From an uncultured Paracoccaceae bacterium (GTDB lineage Bacteria; Pseudomonadota; Alphaproteobacteria; Rhodobacterales; Rhodobacteraceae), in assembly GCA_943787785.1 (NCBI GenBank), contig CALSNT010000012.1, positions 124,001 through 188,000 on the forward strand: a stretch of DNA of 64,000 nucleotides. Direction: 5' to 3'. A program made the translations under genes and the position numbers. Positions 35,901-44,721 of this stretch are shown piece after piece. Within the stretch, counting starts at the first letter, position 1; each line of letters starts with the position of its first letter. Under the pieces are notes generated by a model, which did not search any database, had not been told where the DNA came from, and saw nothing but the letters and a program-made list of their open reading frames with translations.

Positions 35901-37436
35901 ATGCCTGAACAACCGCCAGATTCCAATTTGCTGAGTGCGATATTCGATGCCGCCGTCGATGCGATCATCGTCTCCGACAAGAGAGGCCAGATAACCCAGG
36001 CCAACAACGCCGCAGTTGCCCTGTTCGGCTATGATCTGGACGAACTGACGAGCCGAAACGTGCGCGTGCTGATGCCCGAAACAATGGCCGAGCGGCATGA
36101 TAGCTTCATATCCAACCATATCGAAACCGGTGAGAAGAAAATCATCGACATCGGGCGCGAGGTTGAAGGACTGCGCAAAGACGGAACGGTGTTCCCACTG
36201 CATCTGTCGGTCGGGCGCGCGGTAGTGGATCGCGAACTGCTGTTCATCGCCATCCTGCATGACCGCAGCTATCGCAAATCCACCGAGGAGGCGCTGGCCC
36301 GGTCGCAGCGGCTGGACGCCATCGGCCAAATGACCGGCGGCATCGCGCATGATTTCAATAATTTGCTGACCGTGGTCATTGGCAACCTTGAGCTGCTGCA
36401 AATGCGCAAGGACGACGAGACCGCGAACGAACTTGTGACCGACGCGCTTGAGGCGGCTGAAATGGGGGCTGATCTGACGTCGCAACTGATGGTCTTTGCG
36501 CGCAAGAGCATCCTCAGGCCCGAGCCGCTGGACCTAAACGAGGCCTGCCAGAAGTCGCTGGCAATCCTGCGCCGGACGCTGGGCGCAAACTACGACATTC
36601 AGACCCGGCTGGAGTATGGAATTGCGCAGGTTGAGATCGACCCGACGCAACTGCAGTCGGCGATTGTCAATATGGCGATCAATGCCAAGGATGCGATGCC
36701 CGGCGGCGGCAAACTGGTGTTTGAAACCACAAGCATCAGCATCGATGACCTCTATGTTGCGCAAGAGACCGATGTAGCGCCGGGAACCTACGTACGCCTT
36801 TCCATCAGCGACACCGGCCAAGGCATGACAGAAAACGCACAACGGCGCGCGTTCGAGCCGTTCTTTACCACCAAGCCGGTTGGCAAAGGCACCGGGTTGG
36901 GCCTGTCAATGATCTATGGCTTCGTGCGCCAGTCGGGCGGGCACATCACGATCTATAGCGAGCTTGGAAAAGGCACGACATTCTCGCTGTATTTTCCGGC
37001 GTACCAAAAAACTGCCAGCGATGAGCAGGCAAAGCAAGTTGAAGCACCAGACCTGCATCTTGGTGATGCCGAGCTTGTCCTTGTGGTCGAAGACAACCCA
37101 CAGGTCCGCCGGTTGTCCGTTCAGCGCATTCGTGAGCTTGGCTATCGGACGCTCGAAGCGGAAACCGGGGACGAAGCACTGCAGATCCTTGCAGAGCGGC
37201 CCGACATCGCCCTGGTATTCACCGATCTGGTGATGCCCGGAGCGACAAGCGGACTTGAACTTGCCGCAAAAGTCAGCGCCGACCGCCCTGATACCAAGGT
37301 TTTGCTGACATCAGGCTATGCTGATGAAATCGCGCAGCCCGAGGCAGAGTCAGCGATCCATTTCGACTTGCTGCGCAAGCCCTACAGGCAAGCTGATCTG
37401 GCGAAAATGCTGCATACCTTGCTGTCGGACCATTAG
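35901..37436 (+). CDS. FixL-like PAS hybrid histidine kinase with receiver domain
   Basis: 511 residues, no membrane helices, so cytoplasmic. Residues 10-125 are a PAS domain closely patterned on FixL: NVRVLMPETMAERHDSFISN, with His66 at the haem-ligand position, then KKIIDIGREVEGLRKDGTVF with Arg86 at the oxygen-coordinating position. The HisKA H-box follows (GGIAHDFNN, His150), then the HATPase domain (NMAINAKDAMPGG, DTGQGM, GTGLGLSM), and a C-terminal receiver with phospho-Asp442 (VFTDLVMPG). It probably senses oxygen through haem. It is convergent with, and overlaps by a few bases, the response regulator gene. Confidence 0.88.
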   Translation: MPEQPPDSNLLSAIFDAAVDAIIVSDKRGQITQANNAAVALFGYDLDELTSRNVRVLMPETMAERHDSFISNHIETGEKKIIDIGREVEGLRKDGTVFPLHLSVGRAVVDRELLFIAILHDRSYRKSTEEALARSQRLDAIGQMTGGIAHDFNNLLTVVIGNLELLQMRKDDETANELVTDALEAAEMGADLTSQLMVFARKSILRPEPLDLNEACQKSLAILRRTLGANYDIQTRLEYGIAQVEIDPTQLQSAIVNMAINAKDAMPGGGKLVFETTSISIDDLYVAQETDVAPGTYVRLSISDTGQGMTENAQRRAFEPFFTTKPVGKGTGLGLSMIYGFVRQSGGHITIYSELGKGTTFSLYFPAYQKTASDEQAKQVEAPDLHLGDAELVLVVEDNPQVRRLSVQRIRELGYRTLEAETGDEALQILAERPDIALVFTDLVMPGATSGLELAAKVSADRPDTKVLLTSGYADEIAQPEAESAIHFDLLRKPYRQADLAKMLHTLLSDH

Positions 37437-38167
37437 CCGGCGGCCTGTTTCACGTCGCAGGCCAGCACATAGCCGACGCCACGGACGGACTTGATCAGGG
37501 TCGGATTTGACGAGTCACGCTCGACCTTCTTGCGCAGTCGGGCAACCTGATTGTCGATTGTGCGATCCAGTGGTGTCCACTCCGCTCCGCCGAGCAGGTC
37601 CATCAACGCTTCGCGCGAAATAACGCGCTTTGGCCGCGCCAGAAATATCGCCAAAAGCTTGAATTCACCACTGGTCAGTTGAGCCTGCAAGCCATCGCGA
37701 TCCTGCAACTCGAACCGTTCAGGACTGGCCACCAGCCCGTCGAATTCATAGCGAACTACTCCGTCGCTACCACCGGGCACATCGTCGGTGGTGGCGCGTG
37801 CTGCCGCACGGCGCAATACCGTGCGCACCCGCGCCAGGACCTCACGCACATGAAACGGTTTGGTGATGTAGTCGTCCGCGCCGATCTCAAGCCCGACAAC
37901 CCGGTCGATCACGTCATCCTTGCCGCTGACCATGATAATCGGAACGTCCGAGGTGCGCCGCACGATGCGGGCCACTTCAAGCCCATCGGTTTCGCCAAGA
38001 TTGATGTCCAGCGTGATCAGGCTTGGTGTCGCCACGTCAATAGCAGCCAACGCTGCCTCGGCCCGGTCCGCTTCTGAAACGGAATAACCGTCACTTTCCA
38101 GGCACCGGCGCAACAGCGTCCGGACCTTTGCATCGTCATCAACGACCAGAACGCGAACGTTTTCCAT
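37433..38167 (-). CDS. OmpR-family response regulator
   Basis: From the ATG at 38167 (MENVRVLVVDDDAKVRTLLR) 244 residues. The receiver domain has acidic pocket DDD at 10-12, phospho-Asp54 (LITLDINLGE) and Lys in DDYITKPFHVREVL. The winged-helix effector has the signature LTSGEFKLLAIFLARPKRVI and DNQVARLRKKVERDSS with VRGVGYVL. It is a candidate output partner for the hybrid kinase across the convergent junction, although FixL normally pairs with a FixJ/LuxR-type regulator. The ORF could open at 38302, but that extension reads as non-genuine. Confidence 0.88.
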   Translation of the reverse strand: MENVRVLVVDDDAKVRTLLRRCLESDGYSVSEADRAEAALAAIDVATPSLITLDINLGETDGLEVARIVRRTSDVPIIMVSGKDDVIDRVVGLEIGADDYITKPFHVREVLARVRTVLRRAAARATTDDVPGGSDGVVRYEFDGLVASPERFELQDRDGLQAQLTSGEFKLLAIFLARPKRVISREALMDLLGGAEWTPLDRTIDNQVARLRKKVERDSSNPTLIKSVRGVGYVLACDVKQAAG

Positions 38168-38223
38168 CAAAGCCAAGTCTCGGAAATGCGTGAATAAACG
38201 ACCGATACTACAGATGCAAAACG

Positions 38224-38267
38224 TAACAACGTCGCGGGCGCAATGCAAACCGATACAAATTGTTACA
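38224..38267. promoter_or_regulatory. Inverted GTAACAA/TTGTTAC pair in the divergent regulator promoter
   Basis: gtaacaa at 38224-38230 and ttgttac at 38261-38267, 30 bp apart, lie between the response regulator and the Crp/FNR gene. They may be half-sites for the OmpR-type regulator. Weak evidence, offered as a candidate only. Confidence 0.3.
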
Positions 38268-38331
38268 TTGGCACGCGCATCGCTGCGACAATGGCCCACC
38301 ATGTTGCCTTCGAACCAGATCGGAGGCTGCC

Positions 38332-39003
38332 ATGTACGTTACAATCCCAACTGAGCCCGCAGAACGAGCACCACTCAGCATCGAATCGGCGACTGCCGCG
38401 CCTGTGTCGACGCGTGATGTTAAATGCGGTGCGTACCTTTTTCATGAAGGCGACGAAGCCGTGCGCATCTACCTGGTTGTCAGCGGCGTCCTCCGCCTGA
38501 CGCGGGTGATGGAAGACGGTCGCCGCCAGGTCATCGCATTTGGGTATCCGGGTGATATCGTCGGTTATCCCATTGGCGACCAGCATCACACCGATTGCAA
38601 TGCGCTAGCGCCTTCGACGGTCGTGTCCTATCGCCGTGATCTGCTTGAAAACGGCGCGGGCGATCCCGAACTGCACCGTACATTGTTGCAATCCGCCCTG
38701 CGCGAGATCAGCAACATGCAAGATCATTTCATGATGTTGGGGCGCAAATCCGCGACTGAAAAAGTGTCGTCCTTCCTGTCGGTGCTGGCAGATCGTGTTG
38801 GCACACCCGTCGGCAGCTACACGCAAGTTGCCCTGCCGATGAGCCGCTCTGACATTGCCGATTTCCTGGGCCTGACGACGGAAACCATCAGCCGCACCCT
38901 CACCCAGTTGCGCAAATGCCGGATTATCGCGCTAGAGAATATCCACACCGTGATCATCCTGAAGCCCGAGGCGCTGTTGGCTATGGCGCAAAACGAAGAC
39001 TGA
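38332..39003 (+). CDS. Crp/FNR-family regulator (FixK/Dnr-like)
   Basis: From the ATG at 38332 (MYVTIPTEPAERAPLS) 223 residues. A cyclic-nucleotide-binding-type beta-roll (GAYLFHEGDEAVRIYLVVSG ... GYPGDIVGYPIG) is followed by the long dimer helix and a winged HTH: PMSRSDIADFLGLTTETISR. The E-xx-S-R residues match the FNR recognition helix, predicting TTGAT half-sites. No CxxC-type N-terminal cluster ligand set is seen, so it is more like FixK/Dnr than oxygen-sensing FNR. It is the natural candidate to act at the six boxes of this block. Confidence 0.88.
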   Translation: MYVTIPTEPAERAPLSIESATAAPVSTRDVKCGAYLFHEGDEAVRIYLVVSGVLRLTRVMEDGRRQVIAFGYPGDIVGYPIGDQHHTDCNALAPSTVVSYRRDLLENGAGDPELHRTLLQSALREISNMQDHFMMLGRKSATEKVSSFLSVLADRVGTPVGSYTQVALPMSRSDIADFLGLTTETISRTLTQLRKCRIIALENIHTVIILKPEALLAMAQNED

Positions 39004-39022
39004 GGGGGCGCCGGAAATTAGC

Positions 39023-39442
39023 TCAGTAGCGGCCATCTTGCAGAAGGTGGTCGTGACCCAGATCCTCGAGGCCGCTGGCAATCTGATCTGCCACGCGTGG
39101 ATGGGACAACAGATAGGTCGCGGTCGGTCGGTCGTGTCGTTCCGCGGCCAGTGCCATCGCCTCGGGCCATTCCGCTGCCGAGAAGTCGCCCCGCCCTACC
39201 CACATTAACGCAACCAGCTCATGGCGCTCGTCCACATCCAGCGCCTCGATCTCGCCGTGCAACTCATCCAACAGCAGATCTCCGGGCGTTTCCTGCAATG
39301 TCGCGGGCAGTTCATCGTCGCTTTCATTTCCGCCAAGGTCAGGCATCACCTCACCCTCTCGACCCATCACGGCGCGCATCTTTTCGATCAGCCGCCGCAT
39401 GTAGTCCGAGCTGATGGACAGTTCGATTTCTTCCCTGTCCAT
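39023..39442 (-). CDS. DUF3775 protein
   Basis: From the ATG at 39442 (MDREEIELSISSDYMRRLIE), placed one base after the stop of the gene before it, 139 residues. The family pattern is visible at the end: HELVALMWVGRGDFSAAEWP and TATYLLSHPRVADQIASGLE. It is acidic and helical, of unknown function. It is the third gene of the minus-strand unit with the bactofilin-like and DUF2267 genes. Confidence 0.7.
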   Translation of the reverse strand: MDREEIELSISSDYMRRLIEKMRAVMGREGEVMPDLGGNESDDELPATLQETPGDLLLDELHGEIEALDVDERHELVALMWVGRGDFSAAEWPEAMALAAERHDRPTATYLLSHPRVADQIASGLEDLGHDHLLQDGRY

Positions 39443-39443
39443 C

Positions 39444-39884
39444 TCAGTCTTCCGGCCAAAGTGCGCGAATTTCACCCGGCAGGCTGGAGCGAACGTCTGC
39501 CACTTCCCCGCGCGAGACCTTTACGTTCAGCAGCCTGAACACCGTGGTGATGTCCTCAGGTCCGCGATAATCGAGAACGTCGTCGACCTGAGTTTCAATT
39601 GCGGCAACGAATTCGGCCGCGTGACGTTGCTTTACAGGCGTATTCTTGGGCACCCAGCCTTCGTAATACATGCCCCGGATCAGCAATGGCAATTGGGCCG
39701 CGAACTGCGCGCTTTCATCCAGTTTCAAATGATCGCGCAGCATATGCAACGTCACGCGCAGCAGGCGCAATGCTTCGCGGTGGCTGGCCCAGTCCAGCCG
39801 CTCAGTCAGTTCATTCACCCATTCATGGGTTTGCTGAACCGTGTGATCAATCACTTCCAGACCTTTGGCGGACATGACAGTCAT
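39444..39884 (-). CDS. DUF2267 protein
   Basis: 146 residues (the ATG at position 4 of the frame is an alternative start). DUF2267 pattern: HTVQQTHEWVNELTERLDWA, REALRLLRVTLHMLRDHLKL, AAQLPLLIRGMYYEGW. Such proteins form helical tandem domains and are repeatedly found in stress or low-oxygen gene groups; biochemical function is unknown. It begins 14 bp after the bactofilin-like gene. Confidence 0.8.
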   Translation of the reverse strand: MTVMSAKGLEVIDHTVQQTHEWVNELTERLDWASHREALRLLRVTLHMLRDHLKLDESAQFAAQLPLLIRGMYYEGWVPKNTPVKQRHAAEFVAAIETQVDDVLDYRGPEDITTVFRLLNVKVSRGEVADVRSSLPGEIRALWPED

Positions 39885-39897
39885 CCTTTCTATAGTT

Positions 39898-41085
39898 TCA
39901 TTTATTGATTGGCTTCATATCCACGTCCCGGGCAAGCCCCGGATTGCCGAGGATACGGTTGAACAGAACAGTGGTTATGCCGCCAAGCCCAAGCAAGACG
40001 ATGGTGTAATTGATCACCCACCCGACAAACGGTATGAAATTTAAAGCCGTTATCACGACGATCGCCGCTGCAAGGGCCAGAAGCCGAACCAGGTTTGACG
40101 GATCAACCTGCGACCCGAATGAGTCGAGGGTCTTTATGGCAACTGCATAGATGCCCAGCAGATACCCCAAACTCCAGGCCAGAATGATCGCCAGAATGAT
40201 GATTGGAACCAATGGCAGCCCAATTATTGTCAGAGCTGTGATCGGAACCAAACCAAATAGCATCGCGAGTCCGATGATTCCGACAAGGAACGTCCGTCCC
40301 GGGCTTGCAGCAATTGGCGCGCGTACGCGTTCGACCTGTTTGGGAATGAAGGTCAGGAAAATCGCGCCGACGACAATCATCAGCAACAACGTTATGAGGA
40401 AGCCCGAAAACACCGAAATGAACGACGGCAGGACCGGGAATTCGGGTTGCGACCATCCGTCGTGAAACCCGCTCATAACGTCGAACTTGCTGAGTGGTGA
40501 GAACTGCACCCGATCTTCAGAGGCAACGGACGCTGGGACGTCGATCGCCGCCTCGGACGAATAGCGCAGCTGCCCAAGTACCACTGCGTCGGGGCCAAAG
40601 CGGATCGCGTCGCTGACCAGCCAGGCATCTCCGGCGATCCGCGCGTTCAATATGACCTCGCCTCCCATCGCAGTCAGGGCGCCATCAACCGAACCGTCAA
40701 TTGTGACCGTACCGCCAAACAGTCTTGCGTTTCCGCCGGTTACAGAACTTTGGGAAGTTCGTACCGTAAATCCGGCAGCCGTTAGATCCTCGGCAACCGC
40801 ACCGCGCACCGTAACCGCACCGCCCGCTGCATAAAGGTCCGCGCCGACTGCGGACTCCACATCCACATCGAAGCCAGCGACATGCGCGTCCGCGCCCGAC
40901 GTTCCTTTCAAAGTCACCGAATTGCCAGCAGCAAAAACGTCGCGACCGGCACGAAGTGTTTCGTTAACGCCGGTTCCAGCAATGTATTCATCGCCGCCGT
41001 GGCTGTTTGAGGCGACGTCGGCAAAGGTTGCAGTTCCAGCGAAAAGCGCCGCTGCGAAGGTGGAAATCATTTGAATACGAAACAT
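39898..41085 (-). CDS. Bactofilin-like membrane protein with polymer-forming repeat domain
   Basis: From the ATG at 41085 (MFRIQMISTFAAALFAGTAT), 395 residues. After a signal peptide comes a right-handed-helix-like repeat region (AGRDVFAAGNSVTLKGTSGA, GADLYAAGGAVTVRGAVAED, LFGGTVTIDGSVDGALTAMG) characteristic of polymer-forming cytoskeletal/bactofilin-like proteins, then about four helices with WSLGYLLGIYAVAIK and FVGWVINYTIVLLGLG. It probably shapes or stabilises the envelope. It heads an operon with DUF2267 and DUF3775 and is divergent from a universal stress gene with an FNR-like box between. Confidence 0.7.
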   Translation of the reverse strand: MFRIQMISTFAAALFAGTATFADVASNSHGGDEYIAGTGVNETLRAGRDVFAAGNSVTLKGTSGADAHVAGFDVDVESAVGADLYAAGGAVTVRGAVAEDLTAAGFTVRTSQSSVTGGNARLFGGTVTIDGSVDGALTAMGGEVILNARIAGDAWLVSDAIRFGPDAVVLGQLRYSSEAAIDVPASVASEDRVQFSPLSKFDVMSGFHDGWSQPEFPVLPSFISVFSGFLITLLLMIVVGAIFLTFIPKQVERVRAPIAASPGRTFLVGIIGLAMLFGLVPITALTIIGLPLVPIIILAIILAWSLGYLLGIYAVAIKTLDSFGSQVDPSNLVRLLALAAAIVVITALNFIPFVGWVINYTIVLLGLGGITTVLFNRILGNPGLARDVDMKPINK

Positions 41086-41144
41086 CGCGCCTCTCCCATC
41101 AGAAATGGTGCTGCACGTTCTTAGGTGCGATCCGCTCAATATAA

Positions 41145-41158
41145 TTGACGCCGATCAA
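41145..41158. promoter_or_regulatory. FNR/FixK-like box in a divergent promoter
   Basis: TTGACgccgATCAA, 9 of 10 matches to TTGAT-N4-ATCAA, between the bactofilin-like operon (start 41085) and the first universal stress gene (start 41278). Confidence 0.55.
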
Positions 41159-41277
41159 TCCGGTAAAATTCGGCGCTGCTAATTCTTCGTCTAGACAAAA
41201 CGTGCCGGGTTCTGCGGCGCAGGAAACAGGGCCTGAAAAGGGGCTCGCTCGCCCTTTGCAGCTACGGGAGATTTAAC

Positions 41278-42117
41278 ATGCCCCTCAAAACAATCTTGGT
41301 TTGCCTGAATTCAGAGAGCCATACAGCCAACCTGACCAAAGCAGCGGCGGCCTTGGCGCGCAAGCACGACGCCCACGTCATCGGCTTGCATGCAATCGAA
41401 GCCTTGGTCGTTTATCCCGGCGTTGCGATGCATATTCCAGGGTCGGTCTATGAACATTTCAACGACAGCCAGCGCGCGCAAAGCGAAGCAATCAAAAAAA
41501 TATTTGTGCAACACACCGAGAACGAAGATTTTGTCGCAGAGTGGCGCTTGTTGCGCAGCAACGCGACCTCGGCCGCAACCCGGATCATCGAAAGCGCACG
41601 CGCTGCCGATCTGGTCATCATGGCGCGCGAAGAACCCGACTTGGACGATCTTGATCAATTCGATGTTCAGAGTGAGGTGATCCGGTCCTGCGGTCGCCCG
41701 GTGCTGGTGGTGCCGCCGGACTATGACGGGCCGGCGGTCGGTGCATCGGCTCTGATCGGTTGGAGTGCCACGCGCGAAGCGACCCGCGCCGTACATGATA
41801 TGGTCGAGGTTGCCGATAAGGGCGCGTCAGCGACAATCCTGTGCGTTAACCGCCCCAATACGGACGAATTGGCCGACCATGGTTCGAACGATCTGGCGGC
41901 AATGCTGGACCGTCATGGGCTGAAGACGAAGATCGTGCATCGCGACAAGGGACCAGATGGCATCGCCGAGGTCTTGATGCACGAGGCGTTCGAGTCCGGG
42001 GCCGACATGATTGTGACCGGCGCATTCGGCCATTCGCGCGTCTACGATTTCGTGATCGGAGCAGTCACCCGCGATCTGCTGCACAATGCAGAGCTGCCGG
42101 TTCTGTATTCGAAATAG
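41278..42117 (+). CDS. Universal stress protein, tandem UspA domains
   Basis: 279 residues with two UspA folds. The N-terminal unit starts LKTILVCLNSESHTANLTKA. The C-terminal unit ends with the nucleotide-binding motif TGAFGHSRVYDFVIGAVTRD (G-x2-G-x9-G pattern) and ELPVLYS. Likely a cytoplasmic ATP-binding stress protein. A GGGAG box precedes the ATG. The last 53 bp overlap the convergent endonuclease/exonuclease/phosphatase gene, so the two mRNAs would be antisense there. Confidence 0.88.
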   Translation: MPLKTILVCLNSESHTANLTKAAAALARKHDAHVIGLHAIEALVVYPGVAMHIPGSVYEHFNDSQRAQSEAIKKIFVQHTENEDFVAEWRLLRSNATSAATRIIESARAADLVIMAREEPDLDDLDQFDVQSEVIRSCGRPVLVVPPDYDGPAVGASALIGWSATREATRAVHDMVEVADKGASATILCVNRPNTDELADHGSNDLAAMLDRHGLKTKIVHRDKGPDGIAEVLMHEAFESGADMIVTGAFGHSRVYDFVIGAVTRDLLHNAELPVLYSK

Positions 42118-42832
42118 CTGCCCGCCCGGGACTGACGGCGATGTCCGCCCATATTGGCAGATGATCCGAGGCGCGTCGCGCCAATGGGCCATCTTCGACA
42201 CCGCTTGCGCAAAGCTGCAACCCATAAGTGACCGCAATCCGGTCAAGCGCGGCCAGCGGTTGCGCAGCATGGTAAGTCCGACCTGGCGCGTGAACGTCGA
42301 ACCTTTCAGTTATTGGTTCCAGCCCAACGCTTGGCGACCATTCATTAAAGTCACCCACGATCACCGCGTGATCCGACGAACCAAACCCATTCGTTATGGC
42401 TCGCAGTTGCTTGCGACGATGATACCGGGTCAGCCCCAGATGGGTGCCAACAATCACCAGCGGGTCAACTGTGTTAAGTCGAATGCTGACCGCCCCGCGC
42501 GGCTCGAGCCCCGGCAAGTCAATGCGTTTCGCATCCGTCGACCGCATGCCCTTCCTGATCAGAATCGCATTACCGTGCCAGCCAAGACTGACTTCGTTCG
42601 GCGCAAGATCCGCCACCTGAAAATCGGTCTCGCGCTCGATCAGCCCGCGGCAAAGTGCAGAGGGTCGATCCCCGAATCTTCGATCTGCTTCCTGCAATGC
42701 GACGACGTCGGCACCCAGATGATTGATGACAGCTAGAATTCGGGTGGGATTGCGACGCTGGTCCAATCCACGCGCTTTTCTGATATTATAACTCGCGACA
42801 CGCAGACGCGTCTGGTCCGGCAAATGTTTCAT
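42065..42832 (-). CDS. Endonuclease/exonuclease/phosphatase-family protein
   Basis: 255 residues of the EEP fold: RVASYNIRKARGLDQRRNPT at the start, DVVALQEADRRFGDRPSALC (metal Glu), VGTHLGLTRYHRRKQL, VIVGDFNEWSP (Asp/Asn) and the terminal RRASDHLPIWADI (catalytic His). No signal peptide. It could be a phosphodiesterase or nuclease; family members in similar settings sit beside phospholipase D genes, absent here. It is divergent from the YjdF-like membrane gene. Confidence 0.85.
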   Translation of the reverse strand: MKHLPDQTRLRVASYNIRKARGLDQRRNPTRILAVINHLGADVVALQEADRRFGDRPSALCRGLIERETDFQVADLAPNEVSLGWHGNAILIRKGMRSTDAKRIDLPGLEPRGAVSIRLNTVDPLVIVGTHLGLTRYHRRKQLRAITNGFGSSDHAVIVGDFNEWSPSVGLEPITERFDVHAPGRTYHAAQPLAALDRIAVTYGLQLCASGVEDGPLARRASDHLPIWADIAVSPGRAAISNTEPAALHCAADRG

Positions 42833-42888
42833 AGTCTACAGATAGGGACGCGTCGTAAAAAAGTTAAGGCAACAAAGGGGCTGATCGG

Positions 42889-43542
42889 ATGCAAATCCTA
42901 AAAGAGCAAAGCCGCTTGATGCTGGTGATATGGGGAATGCTGGCAACCACGTTTTTGGCAGCACTGGGGCTGGGTCGATGGTCGCTAGCGTTTGTTGCCC
43001 TTGCCACCTTCGCCCTGTCACTGGCCCCTGTCCTGCTGGCATCACGTTTGCGCATTCAGCTGCCGTTGCCATTTCTTGCGGCAACCTCGCTGTTCGTCTT
43101 TGCCTCGATCTTCATGGGCGAAGCATTTGATTTCTATGAACGGTTTTGGTGGTGGGATCTGGCGCTGCATGGGTCCTCCGCCGTCGGTTTCGGGCTGATT
43201 GGATTTCTTTTTGTTTTCATGTTGTTCGAGGGTGACCGATTTGCCGCGCCGCCAAGTGCGATGGCGTTCATCACCTTCTGTCTGGCAATGACAGTTGGAT
43301 CAATTTGGGAGGTATTTGAATACCTCATGGATCAGAGCTTCGGTCTGAACATGCAGAAATCCGGCCTGGACGATACAATGGGCGACCTTATGGTCGATGC
43401 CGCCGGTGCGTCCATCGCCGCCCTGTCGGGATTCCTTTACTTGCGGGGGCAGAGTTCGGGACTACTGGGTCGCGCGATCGTACAATTCATTGCCCTGAAC
43501 CGCCGACTCTACGCCAAATCCCGGGATCGGCTGCGGAAATGA
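42889..43542 (+). CDS. DUF2238/YjdF-like membrane protein
   Basis: 217 residues with about six hydrophobic helices. The family core is FDFYERFWWWDLALHGSSAV, then GSIWEVFEYLMDQSFGLNMQ, then SGLDDTMGDLMVDAAGA, with conserved acidic and aromatic residues in the membrane. Function is unknown. The ORF opens with a good ATG 14 nt after a GGGGCTGA box and converges with the DUF6920 gene at 43.55 kb. Confidence 0.75.
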   Translation: MQILKEQSRLMLVIWGMLATTFLAALGLGRWSLAFVALATFALSLAPVLLASRLRIQLPLPFLAATSLFVFASIFMGEAFDFYERFWWWDLALHGSSAVGFGLIGFLFVFMLFEGDRFAAPPSAMAFITFCLAMTVGSIWEVFEYLMDQSFGLNMQKSGLDDTMGDLMVDAAGASIAALSGFLYLRGQSSGLLGRAIVQFIALNRRLYAKSRDRLRK

Positions 43543-43553
43543 GAAATGACTGG

Positions 43554-44411
43554 CTAAGGGCGAGCTGACGGGAAGTCGATTGCGGATACATGTGCCCGAA
43601 AGAACGGAAAGTAATCGGCTGTGCCAAATAAGTTGCCCGCTTCAATGCGCGTTGGCAGGTTAAACCCCTGGAAGGTTCGATACTCCGAAAGATGGCCACC
43701 AAAACGCTGCAGCCGATACGTCTTCTCCGGGTTTGCGTCGCTCCACCGGTCAAAGGAAACCTTTGTTACGGCTCCATTTTCGTCGATGATCAGGTCTACG
43801 GATTGCTGAAGATCCCCGCGGCTCAGCGTGACACGCGCGGCGTTGTCGCCGGTCGCCTCCCACAATATATCTGGTCCGGGCAACAGGGCCGCGGGCGTCC
43901 AGAACACCGCCTCAGCGACGAAGCGGCCAAAGGCGGCGCGGGCATGATCGGAATTGCCGCCATCCCGTGCCACCGGAACCGTGCCCGACAACCAGAAACG
44001 CGTCCAACTTTTGCCTTCCAGGTAAGCGTCCGACCCCGCCAAACGCATCTCGTCTGACCGCAAAGCAGCCGACCAGACAAACCCATGCGGGGCCGCCAAA
44101 ACCTGCGTCGCGTTCATCGCCAAATACGGATCATTAGCCGTAGTCCCGAGGCTGAAGTCACCGTCCATATCAATGCGTGCCACCGTTAACAACGGCGCGC
44201 CCGGTGCAATTGAGTGGAGAAAATAGCGCTGCGCCACATCGGGAAGGCCTGCAACCAAATCTGCCGAGAAACCCTGCGGCGTTTTCGGCTGCATCGCCAG
44301 CAGAGTGCGCTGCGCCATCGCGTCCGCCCGCAGGTCCAGCGCTCGCAGCGCCAATAATCCAGCGATGGCGAAGCCAATAATGACGACCACCCAGCAAATC
44401 AACTTCAGCAT
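43554..44411 (-). CDS. DUF6920 (DUF6544-type) membrane-anchored protein
   Basis: 285 residues: a single N-terminal helix (LICWVVVIIGFAIAGLLAL) and a long soluble part with VAQRYFLHSIAPGAPLLTVA, WTPAALLPGPDILWEATGDN and GFNLPTRIEAGNLFGTADYF, the pattern of this family, which resembles lipid-binding or lipoprotein-localisation folds. It starts one base after the cbpM stop, so it is the third gene of the cbpA-cbpM unit. No function is established. Confidence 0.7.
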   Translation of the reverse strand: MLKLICWVVVIIGFAIAGLLALRALDLRADAMAQRTLLAMQPKTPQGFSADLVAGLPDVAQRYFLHSIAPGAPLLTVARIDMDGDFSLGTTANDPYLAMNATQVLAAPHGFVWSAALRSDEMRLAGSDAYLEGKSWTRFWLSGTVPVARDGGNSDHARAAFGRFVAEAVFWTPAALLPGPDILWEATGDNAARVTLSRGDLQQSVDLIIDENGAVTKVSFDRWSDANPEKTYRLQRFGGHLSEYRTFQGFNLPTRIEAGNLFGTADYFPFFRAHVSAIDFPSARP

Positions 44412-44720
44412 TCAGACCTCTCGGTGCATCCCCAGCTCGTGCAACAGGCGGTCACGCTCTTCCAGCAGGTCAAGCACCATCGCGATGCCAGCCATGTTCA
44501 GGCCCAGATCCTGCGATAGTCGCCGGGCCTTGCGGGCCCGCAGAATGTTGATACCGGTAAAGCGCCACTCAACCTGGCTTAGCCCACCTGGTTCCAGAAT
44601 TCCGTGCTCCACCAGTTCAATGATCCAATCCGTCTCGGCGTGGCAAAACCGGCCCAGTTCCGCCAATGTTAGCGCTTCGATGACATCTGATGGGGGCTGT
44701 CTGGCTGAAGTCAATTTCAT
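44412..44720 (-). CDS. cbpM: Chaperone modulator CbpM
   Basis: From the ATG at 44720 (MKLTSARQPPSDV), two bases after the cbpA stop, 102 residues. It has the MerR-like helical core of CbpM: LTLAELGRFCHAETDWIIEL, GILEPGG, IDILRARKARRLSQDL-type helix (here INILRARKARRLSQDLGLNM) and AGIAMVLDLLEERDRLLHEL. In E. coli CbpM binds the J-domain of CbpA and inhibits its co-chaperone and DNA-binding activity. The gene order cbpA-cbpM is conserved. Confidence 0.88.
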   Translation of the reverse strand: MKLTSARQPPSDVIEALTLAELGRFCHAETDWIIELVEHGILEPGGLSQVEWRFTGINILRARKARRLSQDLGLNMAGIAMVLDLLEERDRLLHELGMHREV

Positions 44721-44721
44721 C

